In this document: positions 1-6,977 of the stretch, piece after piece
Position numbering within the stretch: the first letter of the stretch is position 1
Layout of the letters: each line of letters opens with the position of its first letter
Assembly: GCA_036166735.1 (NCBI GenBank)
Contig: JAYZHG010000135.1
Coordinates: 1 to 17,620, forward strand
Reading direction: 5' to 3'
Length of the DNA: 17,620 nucleotides
DNA from: JAPYTU01 sp036166735
GTDB lineage: Bacteria > Bacteroidota > Bacteroidia > Cytophagales > MED-G16
The notes under the pieces: model-generated
Told to the model about the DNA's origin: nothing
Database searches by the model: none
What the model saw: the letters and a program-made list of their open reading frames with translations, nothing else
Position numbers and translations under genes: made by a program

Positions 1-142
1 TAGCAAACTCTATTGAAAATGATGGGATCATCTCTTCCATAATAGACCAATCAATCATCAAAAAAATAATATAATTAATAATTATTAGTACTATATAACT
101 TCCAATTCCAGATTTTATTGATCCCAGTATTTTATTTTTCAT
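1..142 (-). CDS. Small membrane protein, C-terminus beyond window
   Basis: An open reading frame begins with ATG at 142, seven bases after the hflX stop, and stays open for 47 codons to the window edge. The visible protein starts MKNKILGSIKSGIGSYIV and has one strongly hydrophobic stretch at about residues 14-30 (…VLIIINYIIFLMIDW), followed by a more polar segment with two adjacent glutamates. It looks like the first membrane segment of an integral membrane protein, or an N-terminal membrane anchor. I do not recognise the family. Its position directly after hflX on the same strand suggests co-transcription. With so little sequence visible, the reading frame itself is only moderately supported. 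Confidence 0.5.
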   Translation of the reverse strand, partial: MKNKILGSIKSGIGSYIVLIIINYIIFLMIDWSIMEEMIPSFSIEFA

Positions 143-149
143 GTAGTAA

Positions 150-1355
150 TTATTTATATTCTATATCAGGATAAAGAAAATTATTATAAGGAAATCTTTT
201 TATGTGTATTTTTCTTACCACACTATAAACCTTGTTTCTAAATACATCTATATTATCCCTTTTAGTAGCTGATATAAAAATAACATTATCTCCCATTTTA
301 GACATCCAAGTCTTTTGCCATTCTTTTAAAGTATAATTTTTCTCCGAGTATTCATCCAAAAGATTTGTCTCATCAAAATCTTCATTTTTAAATATATCTA
401 TTTTATTAAAAACCATTATAGTTGGTTTATTTAATGAGTTAATATCCTTAAGAATTTTATTAACTGATTCAATATGTTCATTAAAATTCTGATGAGAAAT
501 ATCTACCATATGAAGTAATATGTCTGCCTCTCTAATTTCATCTAATGTGCTTTTAAAAGACTCAATTAATTGTGTTGGTAATTTTCTTATAAATCCTACT
601 GTATCTCCTAACAAAAAAGGAAGATTTTCTACAACTACTTTTCTAACCGTTGTATCAAGAGTAGCAAATAATTTATTTTCAGCAAAAACTTTAGATTTAC
701 TAATTGTATTCATAAGTGTTGACTTACCAACATTAGTATAACCTACTAATGCAACTCTCACCAATTTTCCTCTGTTTCCTCTTTGAATAGACATTTGTTT
801 ATCAATATTTTTTATTTTTTCCTTCAATAAAGAAATTTTATCTCTAACTATTCTTCTATCAGTTTCGATTTCAGTTTCACCAGGACCTCTCATGCCTATT
901 CCACCTTTTTGTCTCTCTAAATGAGTCCACATTCCCTTTAGTCTGGGAAGCAAATACTGACACTGTGCAAGTTCTACTTGAGTTCTCGCATAACTAGTTT
1001 TTGCCCTTTGAGCGAAAATATCTAATATAAGATTTGTCCTATCTAAAACTTTTATATTTAATATTTTACTAATATTTCTCTCTTGAGCTGGAGAAAGTTC
1101 ATCATCAAAAATTATTGTATTTATATCGTTAAATCTAATATAGGATAATATTTCATTCATCTTACCACTTCCAATAAAAGTACTTGGATTCGGTGTATCA
1201 ATCTTTTGAATAAAACGTTTATCAACAACACTTCCAGCAGTAAGAGTTAAAAATTCTAGTTCATCAAGATACTCATTTGATTTATTCTGATTTTGATCTT
1301 TATTAACTATTCCAACAATTATAGTTTTCTCAGGTTCTAATTTTTTCACTATCAA
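150..1355 (-). CDS. hflX: GTPase HflX
   Basis: This is an Obg-family translational GTPase that, in characterised members, binds the 50S subunit and splits stalled or stressed ribosomes. The N-terminal HflX domain covers about residues 1-195. It includes the family signature GPGETEIETDRR (157-168), after a basic helical stretch around SYARTQVELAQ. The G domain follows, with G1 GYTNVGKST (205-213), the switch and G3 DTVG (251-254), G4 NKID (317-320) and G5 ISATK. The length (about 400 aa) is normal and nothing is missing. The reading frame opens with TTG at 1355, and a GTG two codons later (1349) is an alternative; no ATG lies in a plausible position. The tRNA-Leu 3' end is only 15 bases upstream, so the mRNA leader is either very short or produced by tRNA processing. 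A membrane-protein gene follows after seven bases. Confidence 0.96.
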   Translation of the reverse strand: MIVKKLEPEKTIIVGIVNKDQNQNKSNEYLDELEFLTLTAGSVVDKRFIQKIDTPNPSTFIGSGKMNEILSYIRFNDINTIIFDDELSPAQERNISKILNIKVLDRTNLILDIFAQRAKTSYARTQVELAQCQYLLPRLKGMWTHLERQKGGIGMRGPGETEIETDRRIVRDKISLLKEKIKNIDKQMSIQRGNRGKLVRVALVGYTNVGKSTLMNTISKSKVFAENKLFATLDTTVRKVVVENLPFLLGDTVGFIRKLPTQLIESFKSTLDEIREADILLHMVDISHQNFNEHIESVNKILKDINSLNKPTIMVFNKIDIFKNEDFDETNLLDEYSEKNYTLKEWQKTWMSKMGDNVIFISATKRDNIDVFRNKVYSVVRKIHIKRFPYNNFLYPDIEYK

Positions 1356-1370
1356 TTATAATAATTATAG

Positions 1371-1452
1371 TACCAAAGATGGGAATCGAACCCACACTCC
1401 CGAAGGAACACGATTTTGAATCGTGCGCGTCTACCAGTTCCGCCACTTTGGC
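1371..1452 (-). tRNA. tRNA-Leu(CAA)
   Basis: The minus strand folds into a class II tRNA. The 7-bp acceptor stem pairs GCCAAAG with CTTTGGT, including one G-T pair, and is followed by discriminator A. The D arm contains GGTAGACGC. The anticodon stem CACGA/TCGTG encloses the loop TTCAAAA, giving anticodon CAA, which reads UUG leucine codons. The long variable arm TCC-TTCG-GGA is typical of leucine tRNAs, and the T arm is GTGGG-TTCGATT-CCCAT. The CCA end is not encoded, so a CCA-adding enzyme is required. The gene lies 27 bases after the DUF62 gene stop and 15 bases before hflX, all on one strand, so it probably lies inside a protein-coding transcript. Confidence 0.97.
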
Positions 1453-1479
1453 AAAAAGTTTTCAAAAATACATTATTTA

Positions 1480-2241
1480 CTATAAAAAATTGATTTTTAT
1501 TGAATCATGCTCTCTAATACCCAATAAATCAGAAGCATTTCCTTTATTCATTCCAATTTCTAATATTTGATTATAATTAAAAAGCACAAAAATATCAGCA
1601 ATACCAACATCACTGTAGGAATTAGATAATGAATTTATGATTTCTCCACCAACATTAATTTCAAATGATCCAGTATTCTGTGATAAAACTTTATTAAAAT
1701 CTGATAATGAAATATTAGTAACAAGATTTCCAAAATCATCAATTCTAAGAACATAACCAATAATTTGATTTCTTGAAATAGAAGTTTCTTTATTTAAAAA
1801 TTTTCTAACATCTTTTGTTGGACTACCAAGCGTAGTATAATTAATTCCTGATGCCAATTTCAAAGCTATTTCAGCCATAAATTTTTCAGAAAAAGTTTTG
1901 TGTTTATTCCCATCAATTAAAATAGCATTATACGATTCTTTTGGTTCAATTAAACTAATAATTCCAGAATTGTATGTAATTATAAAGTGATTATTTAACT
2001 GGAATAAAATAATATCATCATTATTATCATGTTTAACTGAAATTATATGAATCGATCCATTAGGAAATTCTTCATATACATTTTTAAATACATGAGCTGC
2101 ATGAGAAATATCATATTTTCTAATATTATGAGAAATATCAACAATTTTAATATTTTGATTATACTTTATTATGGAAGCTTTTACTGAAGAAACATAATGA
2201 TCTTTTAATCCAAAATCAGAAATAAAGGTAATAATTGACAT
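1480..2241 (-). CDS. DUF62 family SAM hydrolase / SAM hydroxide adenosyltransferase-like protein
   Basis: Characterised DUF62 proteins hydrolyse S-adenosylmethionine to adenosine and methionine and are relatives of the SAM-dependent fluorinase and chlorinase. The N-terminal motif ISDFGLKDHYV (residues 7-17) matches the family pattern TDFG..D.YV. The C-terminal beta-barrel domain carries GYVLRIDDFGNLVTNIS (about 162-178) and a family-like ending with GNASDLLGI. I choose the ATG at 2241 (253 aa). An in-frame TTG two codons upstream (2247) is less likely because the ISDFG motif normally follows directly after a short start. In the middle, the usual HxxVVDPGVG segment reads IHIISVKHDNNDD, so the catalytic aspartate position appears to be lysine (K70). 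Whether it is active is therefore uncertain. It diverges from phoH across 53 bp and leads into tRNA-Leu and hflX. Confidence 0.87.
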   Translation of the reverse strand: MSIITFISDFGLKDHYVSSVKASIIKYNQNIKIVDISHNIRKYDISHAAHVFKNVYEEFPNGSIHIISVKHDNNDDIILFQLNNHFIITYNSGIISLIEPKESYNAILIDGNKHKTFSEKFMAEIALKLASGINYTTLGSPTKDVRKFLNKETSISRNQIIGYVLRIDDFGNLVTNISLSDFNKVLSQNTGSFEINVGGEIINSLSNSYSDVGIADIFVLFNYNQILEIGMNKGNASDLLGIREHDSIKINFL

Positions 2242-2268
2242 AGGCAAATTGAATAATTTTTAAATTTG
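2235..2268 (+). promoter_or_regulatory. Candidate promoter for the phoH-ser operon
   Basis: TAAATTTG at 2261-2268 is an exact match to the Bacteroidota -7 consensus TAnnTTTG. A TTG at 2235-2237 lies 23 nt upstream, at the long end of the accepted spacing. The expected start near 2274 leaves a leader of about 20 nt before the TTG start of phoH. It overlaps the oppositely oriented candidate promoter of the DUF62 gene, so the two could compete. Confidence 0.45.
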
Positions 2269-2274
2269 CATCAA
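2245..2274 (-). promoter_or_regulatory. Candidate Bacteroidota promoter for the DUF62-tRNA-Leu-hflX unit
   Basis: On the minus strand a TTG (2274-2272) is followed by 19 nt and then TCAATTTG (2252-2245), one mismatch from the Bacteroidota -7 element TAnnTTTG. Transcription would start at or just before the ATG at 2241, so the mRNA would be leaderless or nearly so. The spacing fits well, but in such AT-rich DNA the match is only suggestive. Confidence 0.4.
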
Positions 2275-2294
2275 AAAAAAACTGATAATAAATT

Positions 2295-3209
2295 TTGGTA
2301 GAAAAAATAATAGACCTTAAAGATATAGAACTTGTTAATTTTCTAGGTATTCATAATAATAATATTCAAAAAATTGAGTCTGCTTTTCCTAAAACAAAAA
2401 TAGTTTCTAGAGGAAATAAAATATCAATTAAGGGTAATAAGACTCAGCTACTTGAAGTTGAGAAAATAATTCTTTCTTTAATTATACATTTTAATAAATT
2501 TGGAAAAATTGATAATAAAACAATATCTAATCACATAACAAATGGTTCAAGTAATGAAGAAAAAGACGTTATTGTTTTTGGTTCTAATGGTAAAAAAATA
2601 TTAGCTAAAACCTCTAATCAAAAAAAAATTGTAACGCTTATTAAAGCAAATGATTTAGTATTTGTCATAGGTCCAGCAGGAACAGGAAAAACTTATGTGA
2701 GTGTTGCTCTCGCTCTAAAAGCATTAAAAGATAAATCCATTAAAAAAATCATTATAACTAGACCTGTTGTAGAAGCAGGAGAAAATTTAGGATTTTTACC
2801 AGGAGATTTACAAGAAAAAATAGAGCCATACCTTCGACCAATTTATGATGCACTCCAAGATATGCTTCCAATTAATAAAATAAAAAAATACATAGAAAAC
2901 AAAACTATTGAAATTGCTCCCATTGCATATATGAGAGGAAGAACACTTAAAAATGCATTTGTTTTATTAGATGAAGCTCAAAATACAACACCTTCACAAC
3001 TAAAAATGTTTCTAACTAGACTCGGACCAAATTCAAAAATGATTGTGACCGGTGATATTTCTCAAATAGATCTTATAAAAAACCAAAAATCAGGTTTAAA
3101 AGATGCTATTAAAAGATTCAAAAATATAAATGGCATTGCATTTACATCATTAGATAATACAGACGTATTACGACATAGTCTAGTAAAAAAAATTTTAGAA
3201 AAATACTAG
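2295..3209 (+). CDS. phoH: PhoH family ATPase
   Basis: PhoH proteins are P-loop ATPases with a helicase-like fold, associated with RNA metabolism, though the precise cellular role is unsettled. The N-terminal region (about 1-70) resembles the KH-like part seen in PhoH/PhoL proteins, with SRGNKISIKG. The ATPase domain has Walker A GPAGTGKT (126-133), the conserved TRPVVEAGENLGFLPGD segment (155-171), IAYMRGRT (about 210-217) and Walker B VLLDEAQN (223-230), then VTGDISQIDL. At 304 aa it is close to the usual length. The start is TTG at 2295: an in-frame stop lies at 2289-2291 and the protein matches PhoH-like N-termini from its first residues, so an ATG start is excluded. It heads a seven-gene plus-strand run, and its stop is one base before serB. 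Confidence 0.95.
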   Translation: MVEKIIDLKDIELVNFLGIHNNNIQKIESAFPKTKIVSRGNKISIKGNKTQLLEVEKIILSLIIHFNKFGKIDNKTISNHITNGSSNEEKDVIVFGSNGKKILAKTSNQKKIVTLIKANDLVFVIGPAGTGKTYVSVALALKALKDKSIKKIIITRPVVEAGENLGFLPGDLQEKIEPYLRPIYDALQDMLPINKIKKYIENKTIEIAPIAYMRGRTLKNAFVLLDEAQNTTPSQLKMFLTRLGPNSKMIVTGDISQIDLIKNQKSGLKDAIKRFKNINGIAFTSLDNTDVLRHSLVKKILEKY

Positions 3210-3210
3210 A

Positions 3211-3861
3211 ATGAAAAATCATATAATTATTGATTTTGATTCTACGTTTATAAAATCTGAATCTCTTGATATACTTGCTAAAACTTCAAATAAGTGTACA
3301 AAAAATTCTGAAAATAAAATTGCTGATATAACTAAACTTGGAATGAATGGAAAAATTTCATTTAAAAATTCTCTTGAACAAAGAATAAAATTGATAAATG
3401 CATCAATGGATGATATAAAAAATACCATTAAAACAATTAAAAATAATATATCTGACTCCTTCATGAAAAACAAAAAGTTTATAGAAGAAAATTCAGAAAA
3501 TATCTATATTGTTTCAAGTGGATTTATAGAAATAATACATCCAATAGTTAGAGAATACGGTATAAAAAAGAAAAATATTTATGCAAATTCGTTTCAATTT
3601 GATTTAAAAGGAAATATAAGTGGTTATGATAAAAATAATCCACTCACAAAAACTAAAGGAAAAGTTAAAATTTTAAAAAAACTAAAATTAGACGGTTTAG
3701 TTCATGTCATTGGTGATGGGATCACAGACTATGAAATAAAAAAAGCAGGATATGCTAACTTCTTCTATTTATATACAGAAAATATTAAAAGAGAATCTAT
3801 AGTCAAAAAAGCAGATTTTTTATTAAAATCACTGGATGAATTTATTAAAAACTATAAATGA
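3211..3861 (+). CDS. serB: Phosphoserine phosphatase (HAD-IB family)
   Basis: This gene most likely performs the last step of serine synthesis, hydrolysis of O-phospho-L-serine to L-serine in the cytoplasm. HAD motif I is DFDST (residues 8-12), with nucleophile D8 and general acid D10, followed by ESLD (17-20), where SerB proteins carry a substrate-binding glutamate. Motif II is VSSG (101-104), a lysine-rich motif III lies near 149-152, and motif IV is GDGITD (168-173). The cap domain lies between motifs I and II. At 216 aa it is a short single-domain SerB without an ACT domain. The neighbours serA and a SerC-like gene make the assignment firm. The stop overlaps the serA start (ATGA), indicating translational coupling. 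Confidence 0.9.
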   Translation: MKNHIIIDFDSTFIKSESLDILAKTSNKCTKNSENKIADITKLGMNGKISFKNSLEQRIKLINASMDDIKNTIKTIKNNISDSFMKNKKFIEENSENIYIVSSGFIEIIHPIVREYGIKKKNIYANSFQFDLKGNISGYDKNNPLTKTKGKVKILKKLKLDGLVHVIGDGITDYEIKKAGYANFFYLYTENIKRESIVKKADFLLKSLDEFIKNYK

Positions 3862-5090
3862 GTGAAAAAAAACTATCCTTTCCTAAAAATAAAATAAAAG
3901 TATTATTACTTGAAAAAATTGATACTATAGCAAAATCAATTTTTGAAAAAGAAGGATATAAAATTGAAACTTTAGATACAAGTTTAAATGAACAAGAACT
4001 TTCAAAAAAAATCAAAGATATTTCAATTTTAGGAATTCGATCAAAAACTGTAATAACAAAAAAAGTTTTACAATCTGCAAATAAACTTTTATCTATAGGA
4101 GCATACTGTATTGGAACCAATCAAATAACTCTTAAAGAATGTCAAAAAAAAGGTGTTATAGTATTCAATGCCCCATATAGCAATACTAGATCAGTAGTCG
4201 AAATAGTTATTGCTCAAATTATAATCTTAATGAGAAATATTATTAAAAAATCTAATCAAATGCATAAAGGAATATGGAAAAAAGATTCTATAAATAGTTA
4301 TGAGATTAGAAATAAAATACTTGGAATTGTAGGTTACGGTAATATAGGATCACAACTCTCTGTAGTGGCTGAATCATTAGGTTTAAAAGTTATCTATTAT
4401 GATATTTTAGATAAACTTTCTATTGGAAATGCCAAAAGATATGACTCAATGAAAAAACTATTAAAAAAGTGTGATATATTAAGCATTCATGTAGATGGAA
4501 GAGAAGAAAACACAAATCTAATTGGCGACAAAGAAATTAATTTAATGAAAAAAGGAGCAATTTTAATAAACTATAGTAGAGGAAAAATTGTCAATATTAA
4601 TTCATTAAAAAGAAATCTGAAAAATAATAAATTACATGGTGCTGCAATAGATGTATTCCCTGAAGAACCATTAAATAACAAAGAAAAATTTAAATCTGAA
4701 CTAATTGGTTTAAATAACGTGATATTATCTCCTCATGTTGGAGGAAGCACAAAAGAAGCGCAAAAAAATATTGGTTCTTTTGTTCCACAAAAAATTATAG
4801 AATATATTAATTCAGGAAATTCATCTAATTCGGTAAACTTTCCTAATTTATCTCTTCCAGAACAAAAAAAAGCTCATAGGTTTATCCACATACACAAAAA
4901 TGAACCAGGAATCATGTTAAAAATTAATAAAATTTTATCAGATTACAACATAAATATTGTAGGTCAATATCTTAAAACTAATGAATCAATTGGTTATGTT
5001 ATAACAGATATTAATAGAGAATACAATAAACAAGTAATTCAAAGTCTTAGAAAAATAGATGATACAATAAGATTAAGGGTTCTTTATTAA
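3858..5090 (+). CDS. serA: D-3-phosphoglycerate dehydrogenase
   Basis: SerA oxidises 3-phosphoglycerate to 3-phosphohydroxypyruvate with NAD, the committed step of serine synthesis. The NAD-binding domain has GYGNIG (159-164) and a downstream acidic residue in YYDI. Catalytic residues are R241, E270 and H293, each one position on from those of E. coli SerA. The ending SPHVGGST (291-298) and AAIDVFPEEP (262-271) are typical of the family. The C-terminal ACT domain (about 340-410) starts with FIHIHKNEPGI. Its H346, N348 and N366 correspond to the serine-contacting H344, N346 and N364 of the E. coli enzyme, so feedback inhibition by serine is likely retained. The length, 410 aa, equals that of E. 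coli SerA. It overlaps serB by 4 nt, and the SerC-like gene follows after 6 nt. Confidence 0.96.
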   Translation: MSEKKLSFPKNKIKVLLLEKIDTIAKSIFEKEGYKIETLDTSLNEQELSKKIKDISILGIRSKTVITKKVLQSANKLLSIGAYCIGTNQITLKECQKKGVIVFNAPYSNTRSVVEIVIAQIIILMRNIIKKSNQMHKGIWKKDSINSYEIRNKILGIVGYGNIGSQLSVVAESLGLKVIYYDILDKLSIGNAKRYDSMKKLLKKCDILSIHVDGREENTNLIGDKEINLMKKGAILINYSRGKIVNINSLKRNLKNNKLHGAAIDVFPEEPLNNKEKFKSELIGLNNVILSPHVGGSTKEAQKNIGSFVPQKIIEYINSGNSSNSVNFPNLSLPEQKKAHRFIHIHKNEPGIMLKINKILSDYNINIVGQYLKTNESIGYVITDINREYNKQVIQSLRKIDDTIRLRVLY

Positions 5091-5096
5091 ATTAAA

Positions 5097-6164
5097 ATGA
5101 AAAATAATATTTTTTTTACACCAGGGCCTTCGCAATTATATTTTACAGTTTATGATCATGTAAAAAAAGCATTTGCAGATCAAATTCCTTCAATTTCTCA
5201 TAGAAGTATCCGATTTCAAAAAATCTATCAAAATTGTGTATTAAACATAAAACACATTTTTAACCTACCAGTAGATTATCATGTTGTCTTTACATCTTCT
5301 GCAAACGAAATATGGGAAAGAATCATACAAAATTTAATTTATAGAGAATCTACTCATTTAATTAATGGTGCATTTTCTCAAAAATTTTATGACTTTACTA
5401 AAATGTATAACATAAAATCTAAAAAATACTTATTTAATAAAGAACCATATAACATCAAAATAGTAGATAATGATTTCCAACTTTTAGCTATTAGTTTAAA
5501 TGAGACTAGTACAGGAATAATGTGTAATAGTGATAAAATTAAAGATATAAGGAATAAATTTAAAAATAGTTTAATAGCTCTGGATTGTGTTAGTGGATCA
5601 CCGTGTATTCCTTTCAATCCTAATGATGTAGATACATTTTATTTTTCAGTACAAAAATGTTTTGGATTACCCTCAGGATTAGGAGTTTGGATATATAACG
5701 ATAAGTGTATAGAAGCAAATCAAAAAAAAATAGAATTAAATAAGATTACAGGATCATATCATTCATTAGAGAAATTACATAAAATGAATCTAAAATTTCA
5801 AACACCTGAAACACCAAATATTCTAGGAATTTATCTTCTAATGAAAGTAACAGAAGATATGATTAGAAATGGAATAGATAATTTAAGAAGAGATACAAAT
5901 TATAAATCTACATTAATATATGATACTATAAGAAAAAATGAAAAACTTAATTATTCAATAAAAAATAAAGAAATACAATCAAAAACTGTGATTATAGCAG
6001 ATACAATTAATAATTCCCAAATATTTATTGATAAATTAAAATCCAAGAATTTAATTATTGGAAAAGGTTATGAGAATAATGATAGTCAAATTAGAATTGC
6101 TAACTTTCCAACTCATTCTAAAGAATCTGTAGAACTTCTTTGTGATGAAATAAATAAAATCTAA
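5097..6164 (+). CDS. serC: Class V aminotransferase, probable phosphoserine aminotransferase (non-classical SerC)
   Basis: This PLP enzyme very likely converts 3-phosphohydroxypyruvate and glutamate to phosphoserine and 2-oxoglutarate, because it sits between serA and an SDR gene just downstream of serB. Fold-type I class V features are the N-terminal FFTPGPSQLY (6-15), ISHRS (33-37), the PLP-contacting D163 in ALDCVSG, and the Schiff-base lysine K187 in FSVQKCFGLPSG. The length is 355 aa. The N-terminus reads TPGPS where E. coli-type SerC proteins have SxGPAxLP, and the region EIWERIIQNL matches a class V group I recall from other Bacteroidota. Alanine-glyoxylate aminotransferase is a fallback name, but context favours SerC. 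The stop TAA and the next ATG share one base (TAATG). Confidence 0.82.
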   Translation: MKNNIFFTPGPSQLYFTVYDHVKKAFADQIPSISHRSIRFQKIYQNCVLNIKHIFNLPVDYHVVFTSSANEIWERIIQNLIYRESTHLINGAFSQKFYDFTKMYNIKSKKYLFNKEPYNIKIVDNDFQLLAISLNETSTGIMCNSDKIKDIRNKFKNSLIALDCVSGSPCIPFNPNDVDTFYFSVQKCFGLPSGLGVWIYNDKCIEANQKKIELNKITGSYHSLEKLHKMNLKFQTPETPNILGIYLLMKVTEDMIRNGIDNLRRDTNYKSTLIYDTIRKNEKLNYSIKNKEIQSKTVIIADTINNSQIFIDKLKSKNLIIGKGYENNDSQIRIANFPTHSKESVELLCDEINKI

Positions 6165-6925
6165 TGAAAACATCTTTAGTAACTGGAGGAGCTAGCGGAA
6201 TAGGTATTGAATTTGTAAAACTTCTTTTAAAAGATAACTACAAAGTATTCATTGTTGATAATAATAAAAATAATATAAAAAGCCTAAAAAATAAATTAGA
6301 CTCTAATAATTATGAAAGCATTTATGAGGACTTATCTTATGAAAAATCACCTGATAAAATATATAAAAAACTAAAAAAAGAAAATATTGATATTTTAATA
6401 AACAATGCTGGTTTTGGTACATATGGAAAATTTTATGAGACTGATTGGGAAATAGAAAAAAGAATGTTGAATCTACACGTTATAAACACAACGCATCTAA
6501 CAAAACTTTTTCTGAAAGATATGATCAAAAAAAATTATGGAAAAATATTAAATATTTCTTCAATTGCTGCTTTTCAACCTGGTCCACTTATGGCTTTATA
6601 CTACGCAACAAAAGCCTACATACTTCACTTTACTGAAGCTATATCTAATGAAGTCAAAGATAAAAATATAACCATTTCAGTACTTTGTCCAGGACAAACA
6701 AATACAAATTTTCAAAAAAATGTTTCTTCAATAAAAAATAAAATAAAATTTAATACAGCAAGTCCAATAAAAGTTGCCAAATATGGATACGATGCTCTCA
6801 ATAATAATGTTACCGTTTCAATACCTGGAACATTTAATAAATTTTTAGTTAATCTAAATAGATTTTTACCTAGATCTATATCAACTAATATTGTTAAATA
6901 CATTCAAGAAAAAAATAGAAATTAA
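6164..6925 (+). CDS. Short-chain dehydrogenase/reductase (classical SDR)
   Basis: This is a classical SDR oxidoreductase with a Rossmann fold. The nucleotide-binding motif is TGGASGIG (7-14), the structural motif NNAG is at 80-83, and catalytic serine S133 (in ISS), Y146 and K150 (YYATK) are all present. At 253 aa the length is standard. VDNN (31-34) after beta-strand 2 has an acidic residue, which is more often seen in NAD-preferring members. The group resembles the DltE-like (COG0300) SDRs. The substrate cannot be read from the sequence. Its 1-nt overlap with the SerC gene implies coupled translation, but no serine-pathway step obviously needs it. A 52-bp gap follows before ligA. Confidence 0.88.
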   Translation: MKTSLVTGGASGIGIEFVKLLLKDNYKVFIVDNNKNNIKSLKNKLDSNNYESIYEDLSYEKSPDKIYKKLKKENIDILINNAGFGTYGKFYETDWEIEKRMLNLHVINTTHLTKLFLKDMIKKNYGKILNISSIAAFQPGPLMALYYATKAYILHFTEAISNEVKDKNITISVLCPGQTNTNFQKNVSSIKNKIKFNTASPIKVAKYGYDALNNNVTVSIPGTFNKFLVNLNRFLPRSISTNIVKYIQEKNRN

Positions 6926-6977
6926 CTTATTGTAAATCCGTCAAATTAATCTTAAATTAATTTTATAGTTGAAAAAA

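Noticed and set aside
1379..1570. A short plus-strand frame beginning MGIEPTLPKEHDFES
   Set aside because: It overlaps the antisense of tRNA-Leu, and such MGIEPT-type peptides are the well-known translation of reversed tRNA T arms.
6926..6977. Possible promoter ahead of ligA (TAATTTTA at 6958-6965)
   Set aside because: The -7 match has a mismatch at the key final G, and the nearest TTG is 25 nt upstream, beyond accepted spacing.
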